Assembly: GCF_964355755.1 (NCBI RefSeq)
Contig: NC_092675.1
Coordinates: forward strand, 26,576,412 to 26,640,411
Reading direction: 5' to 3'
DNA from: Antedon mediterranea
Lineage: Eukaryota > Echinodermata > Crinoidea > Comatulida > Antedonidae
Length of the DNA: 64,000 bases
A program made the position numbers and the translations under genes. Positions 1 through 12,000 of the stretch are shown piece by piece (position 1 is the first letter of the stretch; each line of letters begins with the position of its first letter). The notes under the pieces were generated by a model, which saw only the letters and a program-made list of their open reading frames with translations, did not search any database and was not told where the DNA came from.

Positions 1-26
1 GTTAACGCAAAATACAGTTTGATGGT

Positions 27-2783
27 TTATTTTAAACACTGACATACTTGTTCAAATATTGTTTTCATATCTGGAGTGTTATTATCAGCAATTTTATATG
101 ACACTATATTCTGCATTGCATATGGAAGATCACAGCCTTGTAATACAATCGGTAAAAGACAACTAAACCTGCGCCAAAGAGTCTCGAAAAAAGCTCTGTC
201 AAGCAACCAAGAAGTTATTGAATCTTCGAGAAGGTCTATAGAAACTATAGCGATGACATAACTACTATTATATATTAAACTAGCGTAACTCCTGGTGATG
301 TCTTCTCCTAAACGTTTATTTTGTTTCAGAGTACATATTCTAAAACCGTTTTTGGTAAGTCGGTGGAGTAACTCGTTACCAATGACGTCACCATCACCAA
401 TTGATAACAAAAATGCATCATCTAGGAAGAAAGTAAATTATTAATTTTAACAAGTCATCAATTTTAATTTTTCCTTAAATTACAAAACCATAAACCTAAT
501 GCCTTTACTACTTACATCTTTTTGCTAAATTAATTGCAACAGAAGACTCGGTCGTTTGTGTTTCTTTGTCATGTGATTCGGCGTTCTAAAAATATAATCG
601 TATTATTTATCATTTAATAATATCTATATCATTTGGTATAAAAATATGTACCTAACAATTTAGAAATAGACAAAACTGATGCACGGAACAGCCATCAATT
701 CGAAGTTAATTGTACGCAGATGTTATTTTTATAGTCTTGTTTCTTTCCTTAAGTGCTTGAAATGGAAAGAAGAAATAACAATTTCAAGTGGTAAAAATCA
801 ATCAAAGACAACCGGGAATAATTAGCGTTATTGTGACTGTTTAAGCGTGGTTCCCACTACCGACGCAATACAAGGACGTAACGCAACGCAAGTGAATTGA
901 CCAATCACAAGCGATGTCTTATTCGCTTGTGATTGCTAACTGTCTATAACTTCGCTTGTCATTGGTTAAAACGCTTGAGTTGCGTTTACGTCCTTGCGTT
1001 AGGTTCTAGTGGGAACCAAGCTTTAGTGTCTGTTCCTTGGAATTTTACAGTTGTTTTACCCACTTCGAATACTTACCGATTCCAACATACATGTACAATT
1101 TATTCTACTGATTCTATTAGTTTTATTCACACACTTGGAGCAAAATGGCAGTAACGCTGCGTAACTCTTCTCTGGCAGACTCGATTCTGGTGGATGTGAT
1201 AGCCGTCTCTGAACGAGTTCTTGAGAAAGTATCAAATAATTGTCTGTACCGCTTGGGCAACTAGCAACAGCACTTAGTTGCGGCCTAGAATGTAAATTGT
1301 AATTATGTAAATGTTGATCTGTGTTTCCCTGGATAAGTGTACCTAATGTATCTTTTTCCGGAATGATATTTTCAGACTGCTGAGAACTATTTAGATTTTG
1401 TTTCTCCTCTTCTTTACATAAATATGATTCCGTTGTGTCATCGGATAAGTTAGCACTGCGATTTCCATTGAAGTATTTAAACTCGGTCCCAATTGATACA
1501 TCTTTTGATCTAGTCTTAAAATTTTGTCTCTGTAATTTGAAAGAAAATAAAATCAGAGTAGCATTGAGTTTATTAAAGGCACATGAGTTTTTAAATCATA
1601 ATTACATCAGTCTACAGAAAAACAACATAATAAACGAAATTCAGAAACATAATTTCATCACCCCAATATTAACGATTTGATTTGAATGTTAGACACACAC
1701 ATTACTTCTTTGCACGTATTTTAAGGAGATGAGTTTTTTGTTATTCGTAAATTTGTTACATACCTTTGAACTATTTTCTTCTATAATGTTAAATACTATA
1801 TCTTTTTTAAGGGACATCACATGTTCAAATGCACGGTTAGCAACCTACGAAAGCAACCAAGTTCAATTACTGGTACAGTATAGCATTATCATTAAGACGA
1901 TCAGACACACGTGAGAACAAAATTAGGGATAATAAATAAATTAAAAGGAAACATTATACGGCTCTTTCCAACTTGTTTGCCGGATACAATATGTAAACAT
2001 ATGACAGAGAAAGCATAACACATTCACATTTTATTTACGACTTTCTGGGTTTATAAAAATAATGCTTGTTATGTACATCCTTCAATTGTAGTAGAAGCAG
2101 AATATTACAAGAAACGAAAATAATGCAACATAACAAACCAACATGTCTTAACTGCTCCTTTTGTTCTTTTTTCACAGAGGACCAAAGTGGATGACTAGGC
2201 AGTTTTTCGTCAATATATCTAGAAATGTTTTACATAAAGAACATATAGGCCTATATGAAAAATACAATATTCTCGTATTTTATGAACTTTATTAAGTAAT
2301 ATATTATACCTATACTTCTATATAAATGACGTTAGTCAATCAAAGGCATTTTACTGTGATGAGTTAATCTATAATATTCACCGTCACAGTCTGTTCTTAC
2401 ACACTTCTGTGTAAGAAGTTTAGATTTTAATACTTACATACAAATCCTGTTATACAAAACAAATTTTTCATCGTTTAAGTGTGGCTTCAACTTGTTTGCC
2501 TAGAAAAACACATTTATTCACTAAAATATAGTACAGGTCAGTACTTAAACGGGTTTTTAATTGAGTTGTTCATGAATCCCCATCATTGAAATAAGTGAAT
2601 CCTATTATGGAAGATTGGAATACCAACTAAAAGTTCTTTAGCAAAAATTCTTTTTAACTTCATCATCAGCTATATACGTAGAACGCCTAACTAGACATAG
2701 TTAGGCTACAAATGCATGTCAATTGACAACTTCGTAATCTTTAGTTATTGTTAAAACAAAGTTATTATTATTATTATTAGTGG

Positions 2784-2817
<34 letters not shown>

Positions 2818-3785
2818 TATTGCCAAAAACCAGTTACAAACAAACAAAACACAGAAACTAAGGGAGTAGGCAGGAACCTAAAAGTGAACCTAATCACTAT
2901 AACAAGAGTTCAGGTTCAGTACTCCCAAAGTAACAACAATGATATAAAATAAACTATATAAAAATATTTAAAAAACAAATAGACGAATCAACCGAGTCAA
3001 TATAAAATAAACGGATAAAATACATAATAGTCGATTCAACAAAGTTAATATAAAACATGTGATTTAAGTGAATTTAAAAATATTTGAAAACTGTCTAAAA
3101 TTAAAGAATTTTTAATCATTTCCGGTAATTCTTCCCACAACCTAGGGAATATATTAATAGCGGAATGATGAAGACAATTGGTTCGAGCATAGTGATGAAT
3201 GAACTTAAGTGTATCAAGGTGACGGCCATTAACAACTATAGATTGACGAACACTACTACAATCAACCGTTCCAATAAGTGATTTACAAACAAAGGATAAC
3301 AGAAGATAATTTCTTCGATTAGATAGTGTAGGCCAATTTAGCCTAGTAGCCCTTCACTGGACTGCCTCGATACGTTCCGTAAGTTTTTTGGTTCGAGGTA
3401 ACCACGCTGGGACACCATATTCAAGGATGGGGACAATGAGAGCTTTATAGAGTGAGAAAATAGCTGAAGGGGATGATCCTCCTGCAATACTAGGTACTAA
3501 TATTATTGTACGTATACCTAAGTTAGGCCGTTTCGATTTTTTGTCTGGAAAATCTCAAACAGTATACGTATGAAATGCCGTGTGTGCCAAATATGTATCT
3601 TTAAAATATTTTAAAAGTTGAAATTCAGTCTAGAACTTAGACTAGATTACCTTTGATAACATGGCAGATGCAAACTGAATACACCCATCAATGCTTGAGA
3701 GTTTTTGAACTTCTATCTTTCTAGCACGATCCAATAGAATGTTATAGCGGGAGACGCAATCCGATGACGTGGGTGCTTTGGCCAT
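27..3785 (-). CDS. TIR-domain protein with N-terminal AMSH/USP8-type (MIT-like) domain, 7 exons, ~423 aa
   Basis: Exons in transcript order, minus strand: 3785-3651, 2499-2438, 2218-2143, 1844-1764, 1529-1077, 585-516, 421-27. They total 1272 nt and all junction phases agree. The stop is TAA at 29-27. Residues about 14-118 form a helical domain. Its pattern (VLYNRICIYIDEKLPSHPLW, then a Lys/Glu-rich helix with EQLRHVANRAFEHVMSLK) resembles the USP8_dimer domain of AMSH/STAMBP and USP8. Residues 119-292 are a polar, probably disordered linker. Residues 293-423 are a TIR domain: box 1 YDAFLLSIGDGD spans the last junction, followed by LGEDITRSYASLIYNSSYVI and a W..FF region. The position of the catalytic Glu in NAD-cleaving TIRs (SxWCxxE) appears to be Arg, so adaptor signalling is likelier than NADase activity. 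The third exon's donor (GTTGGT) is weak. A polypyrimidine tract and AAAG acceptor lie just upstream of the start, so a 5' untranslated exon is possible. Confidence 0.75.
841..1024. mobile_element. MITE, GGTTCCCACTA inverted ends
   Basis: The ends are imperfect inverted repeats (AAGCGTGGTTCCCACTA on the left; TAGTGGGAACCAAGCTT on the right). The similarity continues inward through ACGCAA...AAGGACGTAA on both arms. Flanking TTA on each side suggests a 3-bp target, as in PIF/Harbinger-type elements. It lies in an intron of the TIR gene, just 3' of the exon ending at 1077. No coding capacity is seen. Confidence 0.75.
2683..2704. other. Perfect short palindrome
   Basis: GCCTAACTA and TAGTTAGGC form a 9-bp stem around GACA, inside the first intron of the TIR gene. 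No function can be inferred. Confidence 0.5.
2755..3505 (-). mobile_element. Non-LTR retrotransposon 3' fragment (reverse transcriptase C-terminus), inactive
   Basis: The minus strand from about 3500 to 3060 reads as the C-terminal end of a Jockey/CR1-like ORF2. It has the ALIVPILEYGVPAW motif, a TKKLTERIEAVQ segment, and closes with IFPRLWEELPEMIKNSLILD. One in-frame TGA follows EAVQ, so the copy is dead. Beyond the coding part a 3' UTR runs to a (TAA)n tail with GGCAATAAATAATAATAA at about 2760-2825, typical of CR1/L2-like 3' ends. The copy is 5' truncated at about 3505 and sits in an intron of the TIR gene. Confidence 0.8.
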
Positions 3786-6090
3786 CCCAGGTACCTCAAT
3801 TGAAATAAATCCTTTCAGATAAAAAAAAATATTAACCCAACATTTATCAGCTTATTTTCATAATATAAGTTAAATATGACTTCTAGTGATTGTTCGTTTG
3901 TTTGTACAGTTAAATTAATTGCAATAAGTGAGAGATTAAGAGATTAAATGGAGGTCGGCAAGAAAAATCTTACACCGATTATACTATACTATATTTCCTC
4001 TATAGCTGAAAGAATTGAAATCGAACGAGTTCATAACACAGAAGAAATCCTATTATGTTCTTATACTGAGATTCCCTCTTTTTTTTTTAGTTTTTTTTAA
4101 AAATAAACAGTAACTGTATTGGAAAATGCGTCCGTATCTCTAACATTGTTCCATGGACCAAGGCATATGCCTACTCTACCATAATAATTCATTCAGTATG
4201 GCAAGAATTGGTAACAATTTCCAAACCTTTAATGGGTAAAAAAATGGTATGATTAGGTAATAGGCCTCGGAACAACAAAGCAAAACTGTTCTAGTGTAAA
4301 CTACAGCTACACTCAATTGACTTTAACTACAATACTTCATATACAGTGCACTCATCAAAATGAAATCAATGGATTTTACCCTATATAGCATGGAGCTTTA
4401 TAGTTGTTGGAAAGGTTGATGCAGCTTAAACAATGCCGATTAGTTGTCTTTCCTAAAGTGTAATTGTGGCTTATATTCCGCAGCGAAGTGTAGGCCTACA
4501 CCAATATAATATACATTGAATTATTATAAGAGGCGGATGTGACGACAGTCGATTAATGTTCTAAAAATAAGTGAGTCCACACAAGTAACAACACAAGGGT
4601 ATTGTTAATGGTAGATCAACTGAAGAGGTATACATCTAAGTTTTTGTAGTTTGTTTAGAGTGGAAAACCCGTATTCTAAATACAGTACAAACAGGTAATG
4701 TAAGAATAGTTAAAATATCGGCGGGTTTATTTAATATTTGTTACTGCTATAAAGGCAACAGTATGCCACTACTATGAAATATAGGTCCGCTCTACAAATT
4801 ATGAGAGATGATGATCCATTTTTCTTCTTCGTATAAAAAACACCCATATACCTATTTTATTTTCATAAACTTGTTAAGGTTCATTTAAGTGATTTTTTTC
4901 AGGTGGTTCAGGATGGTTGTAGTTAAACATAATTAAAAATGGTATAAAATGTTATAATTAACAATGAGAACATGCTTTGAAGTTTTAGTTTAAGTTTAGT
5001 TTAAGTTGTTTTAAAATGATGTTGTTATGTGTTAAATGTGTCGTAGGGCCCCTCATAAGAGCAGTTTTTATTATTACTGAGAGGGCTACCCTACTAAAAG
5101 AAAACGAAATAAATAAATAAATAAACTTGTCCGAATGAGACATGAATCCAGTACGTGTAGCCCAATTGTTTAAGTAATAATACCGTATCTCTAATTTGCT
5201 AACAATATTGATTGGGACTCAATTGAACGTACCTATACCTAGGCCTACCTAACAAATGTCTGATTTAGTTTTGGTTACCTTTACTATTGACACGGCCAAT
5301 ACTCTCTGTTGTAAGTAATGAGCAAAGAACTTATAACACAAGAATCTCCTGTTCTTCAATTTGCATTCAAAACACAGTATCGGAAGTACAGGGTTAAAAG
5401 GTCAAACTGGGCGACGCCATTTCACAGCATGGAGCAGCGCCCCCTCCAAACTAGGAAATCAATTACTCTACCCCCCTAGAGTATTAGCAGGATCCCCTCT
5501 ATGATTTTGACTTTCTAATTTGATGCGGGCGCCCTACTCCATGGCTCACAATGGCGCCACCCATAGCTCTATTCTATCCCACAATGCCTTTCGAAATTGT
5601 TACGCGCTTTGGACGAACAGGAGATTCTTGTGTTATAAGTTCTTTGGTAATGAGTCATTTCGTTCGAGACACAAGTTTAGAAACGTAGCCAGCCTCATTT
5701 CTTTACGATTTATATACTCTGATCAATGAATTGTTAACAGGATAAATAACTAATGAGCGCCCTCTGGCCTTTCTACTGCGGGGTATATTTAAACGAAAGT
5801 ACATTAAATACGTCTATATATTGTACACATAGTCTAATAGTCTTTCTTTAAAAGGTAATCTTTTAATATGTTGAAACTTTACCGTATGATATCGTATTTG
5901 CGGTGTCAATGTCATTTGGTGTTCGGCACTCTGCGTCCCGGTTTTAGCTTACACTGAGCTGTAAACAGGAAAAGATATAGAATACACCACGCCTCTTGCG
6001 GAACTATTGATTTCTCATTAGTTGAAATGACTGGAATACAGTATTAAGTAAGTAAAGAAAGTCGCTGAATTTTGGAATCATCACTTTAAA
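3786..6090. other. Intergenic region between two divergent genes
   Basis: This 2.3-kb spacer separates the TIR gene (minus) and ACSL (plus), so both promoters are expected here. Apart from the MITE at 5323-5646 I see AT-rich sequence, A/T homopolymers and no convincing exon. An AATAAATAAATAAATAAA run lies near 5107-5125. Confidence 0.5.
5323..5646. mobile_element. 324-bp MITE with 32-bp perfect terminal inverted repeats and 8-bp target duplication
   Basis: The left arm 5323-5354 begins CAAAGAACTTATAACACAAG and is an exact reverse complement of 5615-5646. The direct repeat GTAATGAG flanks both sides (5315-5322 and 5647-5654). The interior is also weakly palindromic: a GGCGACGCCATTT...CAGCATGGAG stretch mirrors CTCCATGGCTCACAATGGCGCC. 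An 8-bp duplication fits hAT-type transposition. The identical arms and target duplications point to a recent insertion. It has no transposase ORF. Confidence 0.9.
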
Positions 6091-9000
6091 ATGGCAATGT
6101 AAGTACAGGCTAAATATGCCATTAGTTGTATTTCTGTTTGATTCCACTATAGTATTCAATGAAAATATAGGCAAAGTTACTATAAGTACTGGTACTGGTA
6201 TAACCCTTCAATAATGATTATATTACCGACATAAATATTAAAGTTACATTGATTACAGTACTGTATTGTAATGGTTCCGTGTGCGTTGTTTCTTCACATA
6301 ATTTAATCCTCGTGTACTTAAATTACAAAATCCTTAATTGTTGGAAACATGTACGTGTGCCGGTGCGCGCTGTGCGTAAGTTAGTTACGTTTGGGCAAGT
6401 GGGTTATAATTACTTTCGTTAATTAAAAAACACCGTTGTTTGATAATTGTTCACATCGTCACTGTTTAATTATTGCTAAATACAATTTGAAACGAGTTTC
6501 TATCCAGAATGCCTATAAAGAAAGTTCATCACATGATATTTCCGTGAGATTCATCAATCTCCTTGACCTACGGCCTTTCTATAACAATAGTTTCTCAAGT
6601 TTAAAGCCTAGCTCTTTTTGTGAATAATAACATACAATCAGACCGTTTTACTATTGTTATAATAAGGAACATGCAAATACACGGATCATGCAATCCTCAG
6701 TGGTATTAGGCTATTATGAAACATTCGACATATGGTTTAATGATAATAGCCACTTAATGGAAACTATAGTTACTTATTGCAACTATGTATTCTTGGAGTT
6801 TTTGTGTGTATTAGGTTAAAGTGAACGTTTGGTGTCACCCAGGACAAGTTTCGATGAGAATGTATAGTTCCCATCGTTTTGAAGGTCGGAACATAGGGTG
6901 ATGAGTGGTATCCCTGGAAAGGAAATTGTTGTTCACTGCTTAAATTTTTATTAAAAGACGTAACGTATGACAAACGATATTTATTTAGGTTTATGTACAG
7001 TATTTTGTTTACTGCGGCTCCGTCTATAGAAAACAAATATAAGCCTAATATTGGCATCACCACTTCAGTTTGCATTTCCCCACCATCCACCATCCTTCGA
7101 TTACGCTGTAAAATATTAGGCCTACAACAATATTACACAAGCGAAGTGAACATTTCATTTGGGGTACACAACTGGCTAACGACAACATGAGTGCACTTAT
7201 GTCAAATTAGACTTGTGTGCATAGGCCTATGAGTGATCATATGACACTTACCACAATTATGTATAGTTTAATGCATAATAGTTGCATACAAACTGTGGAT
7301 CTGTAATTGGCTTGCTTGGTGGTTAACATGCTTGCCTTCTAATCTCAAGGTCCACGGTTCAATCTTGACCTAGAGTAGGGTTGTAACTGACGACTCTTTC
7401 AACTCCACTCAATAAGCCTCAAATGAGACTTAGTTTATAGGCCTAAGCATGATAAATTATAAAATAGTTTATCCATCCTGTAATTGGCGAGTTACTCGCT
7501 TTTGGATGCGTATGAATAAAAAAAATACCCGTACTGTTTGTCTGTAGTTATACCGAAAGGTAGATATGGGCTTACTGTATATTGAAGAAACAAAACCGCA
7601 TATTATATCAATCTTAATAATTAATTGTAACTCTTATTGTTTGTCATCAGTTGTGACAAGGCAGGTGTACTAGAAGTACGTGAGAAACTGGGTTTAAAAG
7701 ATGTTGATTTTCTACATCAATCCAAGATCTTGCCGGTAAGTATTATCATTCAAACATAACACCATGAGATAGGCCCAAAGAAGTCAATTTAGATTAATGA
7801 ATTAAGCGATCAGAAACTTGGCGAAATACTTGGAAAAATACAGAAGCGACAAAATACAGAAGCTATTTTATTTTTTGGATATTAAAAATCAAATATTTTA
7901 ATACACTTTTACGTCATCAATAATTCGATTTTGTTTTTAAACTGTAATAGTTATAGTTTGTAGTATTTTGAAAATTTATTGTGGGCGCTATCATGCAAAA
8001 GAACACATTCTTATACATAGTAAAAGAAATAAATTCAGATTCAAATTTATATTCTCATCCATTTATGGAAATTCAATTGCTTTTGTTAAAAATTACTAAA
8101 TTGAATTTTAATTGAAACTACATTACAATAAACACATTTGATATATACAAAAACAATAAATATAAAATATTATATAATAACTATTTACAGTAGGGCCTAT
8201 ATTTCACTTATAATTTTCATCGTTTGTAATTGTTGTTGCAAGTTTAATGGCTTGTGGAAGGAAGGAGAAACAGAAAGAACTAAGTAAAAGTAAATAGAAA
8301 TATTTTTAGGGAGAAGAAGGCATACACATCAACCCAATGCTTGATGGTCCAGATGATATAATGACGCATTATTACGACGACGTCCGAACACTCTACGATG
8401 CTTTTCAACGCGGTATTCGGGTCTCAGGTTTGTCATCATCATCATTCTCTCCTTTTTAATATTAAAGATTTATTGTCCCCTAAAAACATGAAAATAAACA
8501 TTAATAAAATCAGACTTTGAATAGATTATTTTGTAGCTTTAATAAAGTTAATCGCTTTCTGTAAAAAACAAAAACTAAAACACAAAAAAATGTTTAAGAA
8601 TTAATTTTTCAGGGAGACAATACATCTTTAAATCATTTAGTATAGGCCTAGTCTTTATTGTTTCATGTTGTCTAAAATGGACTGAAACAATTGTTTTGAC
8701 AATTATGTTTAAAAGTCCAGAAATTAGAATTAAAAAAAACTTTAATTCAGTTGTACCAATTTCAGTTAGAACTCGGTATACATATTTACAAGTCTGTGTC
8801 AGAAAGACTCAAAAGGTTATTATATTATTGATTAAATATGTTTAAGATGTCCCTTACTATTGCTTTAGATAACGGACCTTGTCTTGGATGTAGAGAACCT
8901 GGAAAGCCATACACTTTCATCAGTTATAGTGAGGTTGGTATGTTCGTGCTTTTTAACTACGTATGATTACCAATCATAACCATCAGGTTTTATCAACAGA

Positions 9001-12000
9001 TAACATTTCGCATTATATAGGCCTACACCACAGAAGATATACCAACATTAAAGTTGATTCCTATATTGAATAGTTCCAATTTGTGAGCGATGTTGTACAA
9101 TAAAACCATATCGTTTATCAAATGGCTATACTATCCTTTCTAAAAGTATTTGTACGATCGTTTTTGTTGCTGTTTTGTTGCTTTTATAGGTATTCGAAAG
9201 CTCATAGACTAATCAGTTAAGTCAAATAATGACAAACCGCTGATGTGTTTATCGCTACTTATCTACGTGTGTACCTACTTAACAAGTTTATATGTTTACT
9301 CTGTGTTTTGTTTTTTTATAGGTATTCGAAAGATCAAAGAACTTCGGTTCTGGCTTAATAGCCAATGGATGTAAAGCGAACGCTGAAACCTTTATCGGTA
9401 TTTACTCTGCGAATTGTGTCGAGGTAGGGCCTACGTGTCGTAGAATATTGAAAACAGTGTGTTTTTATATGAATATAATATGTCAACAGTGGCGCTTCAT
9501 ATCTATCTATAGGGCCTATGTGTCGTACATCGACATTATCAGTATGTTTCTCTCCCATGCCTTCTTACCAATATTTCTCCTTTTCCTCATATGGGTATCA
9601 TCATCTAGGCATTCTCTGTTATTATCTTTATTGCTATCATAGTTTTGGTGTCGCCATCATAGTTTTGGTTGTCGTCATCATCATCGTAATTAAAATCATC
9701 GCCTCCATATATTTGGGTGGATCTAGGGAAGAGGCACTAGCGTGCTCTCCATCCATTTATCAAGTTGTTGATCATCATCACCACCACCAGCATCTAAAGC
9801 TCTGTCTACACTATCAAACTGAATGTGACAAATGTGATGTGCCCATAATATGGACATGATGTCATACCACTACTATATTTGGAGATATAAAACTACCATG
9901 TTTGGGTACATCACACTTTCATCATCATCAACATCACATACAAAAACTAGTTTGATAGTGTAGACAGAACTTAAGTCGTCGTCGTCGTCATCGTCATCGT
10001 TGATTAATCCACTTTTTCTTTCATAATTTCATTTTCTAATGTCCACCACATTAAAATCTTCATTACCATGTTGCGTGTTAACGTTAAGTATAATACACTT
10101 GATTCCAGTGGATATGTACTGAGCAAGCATGCAACGCATACTCAATGGTTATAGTTCCTTTATATGACACACTTGGACCAGAGGCCTGTAAATTCATCAT
10201 AAACCAAGGTAAGTAATTCGTATGACATTAGTGTAATATCTGAAAGAACATCACCACATACCGTAATATAAACATTTGAAAAGAGCAATTTTCGGTATGA
10301 CATTCATTCGTCCTCAACTCTACACAAGTTAAAACATACATTACAACAACAGTAGGCCTACAACTTTAAGCTCTGTCTACACTATCAAACTAGTTTGAAA
10401 AAAAAAACCAGTGTGATGTACACTGTATGGTAATGATGTACTCAAATATGGCAGTGATGTACTCAAATATGGTAGTGATATGCTAAAAAATGTAATGATA
10501 TGACATCATCATGTTTATATATGGGTACATAAAGTGTTAGACATAGCTTTAAACGAATGAGTGGATCTCTCCGTTGTTAATTAAAGGTTAATTTGAACTT
10601 GAACTAAACAAAAACTAAAATATGGTAATAAGCCTTTGATATAAATGGTTACATCTTGTAGTATCACAACCTGGCCCACCAAGAGACTGGCTCCCACTTT
10701 ATAAGCTAAACGTTATGTATAGTACTATCATACAGCTTCTAGGCAAAAAGTTCGTGAATTGTTAAATATCTGAAACTTCTAAAGTTGGGGAAAATATATA
10801 TTATATATTATCCTCCTATATATGTATTTTTTAATTTTCTATAGCTGAAATTAAGGTAGTTGTTTGCGACAAAGAAGAACGATGCAGAAAACTGTTGAAA
10901 CAGGCATCCAAGATGAAATCACTTAAATGTATCGTCGTTGTAGAAGACGTTAGTGATGAGGTTAAAGAAATTGCGCAAGGTTTGGACATCAACCTTCTCA
11001 GTTTTGCTGATGTTGAGGTAGGCATTTTGTTCATTTGGATCCAAGAATGGTAAACATACAGCATTTTAATTTTGAATGTTTACCATTCATAGTACTTAAA
11101 AGTACTTGTTATTGTGAACAGTTTACAATGTAAAGTGCTTCTCCATCGTCTCCACGTCCCACCCACTATTCGAAGTCTTGGTTATGCTATCATGTTAAAC
11201 CAAAGTCAAAGATTTATACTACAATTGTTTCATACTGGTTGTTTTTGTATAGACATGCCATGGCATAACAACTTATAAGGCTGAAAAAAATACACCCTAG
11301 AAGTAAACCTTTAATCGCCTGTCAGACAAGATGAAAATGAAGCACATGATTACTGCTTGATTTTACTGCTTATTATACCAAATTCACTGTACAAATATTA
11401 TCAAAAACAGTGTGTGTGTGTCAACAGTGACGCAATATATCCATCCTCTGGCGTTTATAGGTGTATATAGGTGTACCGTTAACGCATAAAAGTACTCAGC
11501 ATCGTATAATTTCCACTACACAAATCAAAATCAGTAGGCCTAGACTCAGACTCCATAGACTTTATAGAAATAATATTAAGTAGGTTACACGTACATTTCA
11601 TTGATTCCCCTTATACTTTCACACAAGCAACTATTTCAAATATATGTTTATTATTTGTTAAGTTATTAGGAAATGTTAAGTTCCTTTTCTTCTTTCTATT
11701 TAAAAAGATATGATCTTTTACTTTCATTTTTTATATATCAGACTTCTGTTCAACTCATAAGAAAATCTACGATCAAAGGCATGGTTAAAACAGGCATTCA
11801 AAATATTACAATAACGCCTCCGCACTTAATCTTCTTCATGTAGGCCTATGTATGAATAGGCCACAAACAACAAAAACATATAAGTTCTTAACTGATTAGA
11901 AAAATGTTAAATATTTACCTACGCCACGCTCTTGAAACTCGTCCGTAGGTCAACAGGATCAATATCCTGGGTTTATAAAGCGCCTCTAAGTACTGTACAT

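Noticed and set aside
6770-7190. Opposed ORFs of 107 and 65 codons
   Set aside because: They lie in the first ACSL intron, show no domain and have no consistent splice partners.
9448-9859. Overlapping plus-strand ORFs of 64 and 113 codons
   Set aside because: They start in ACSL intron sequence and run through (ATC)n-type repeats and a MITE; no domain is visible.
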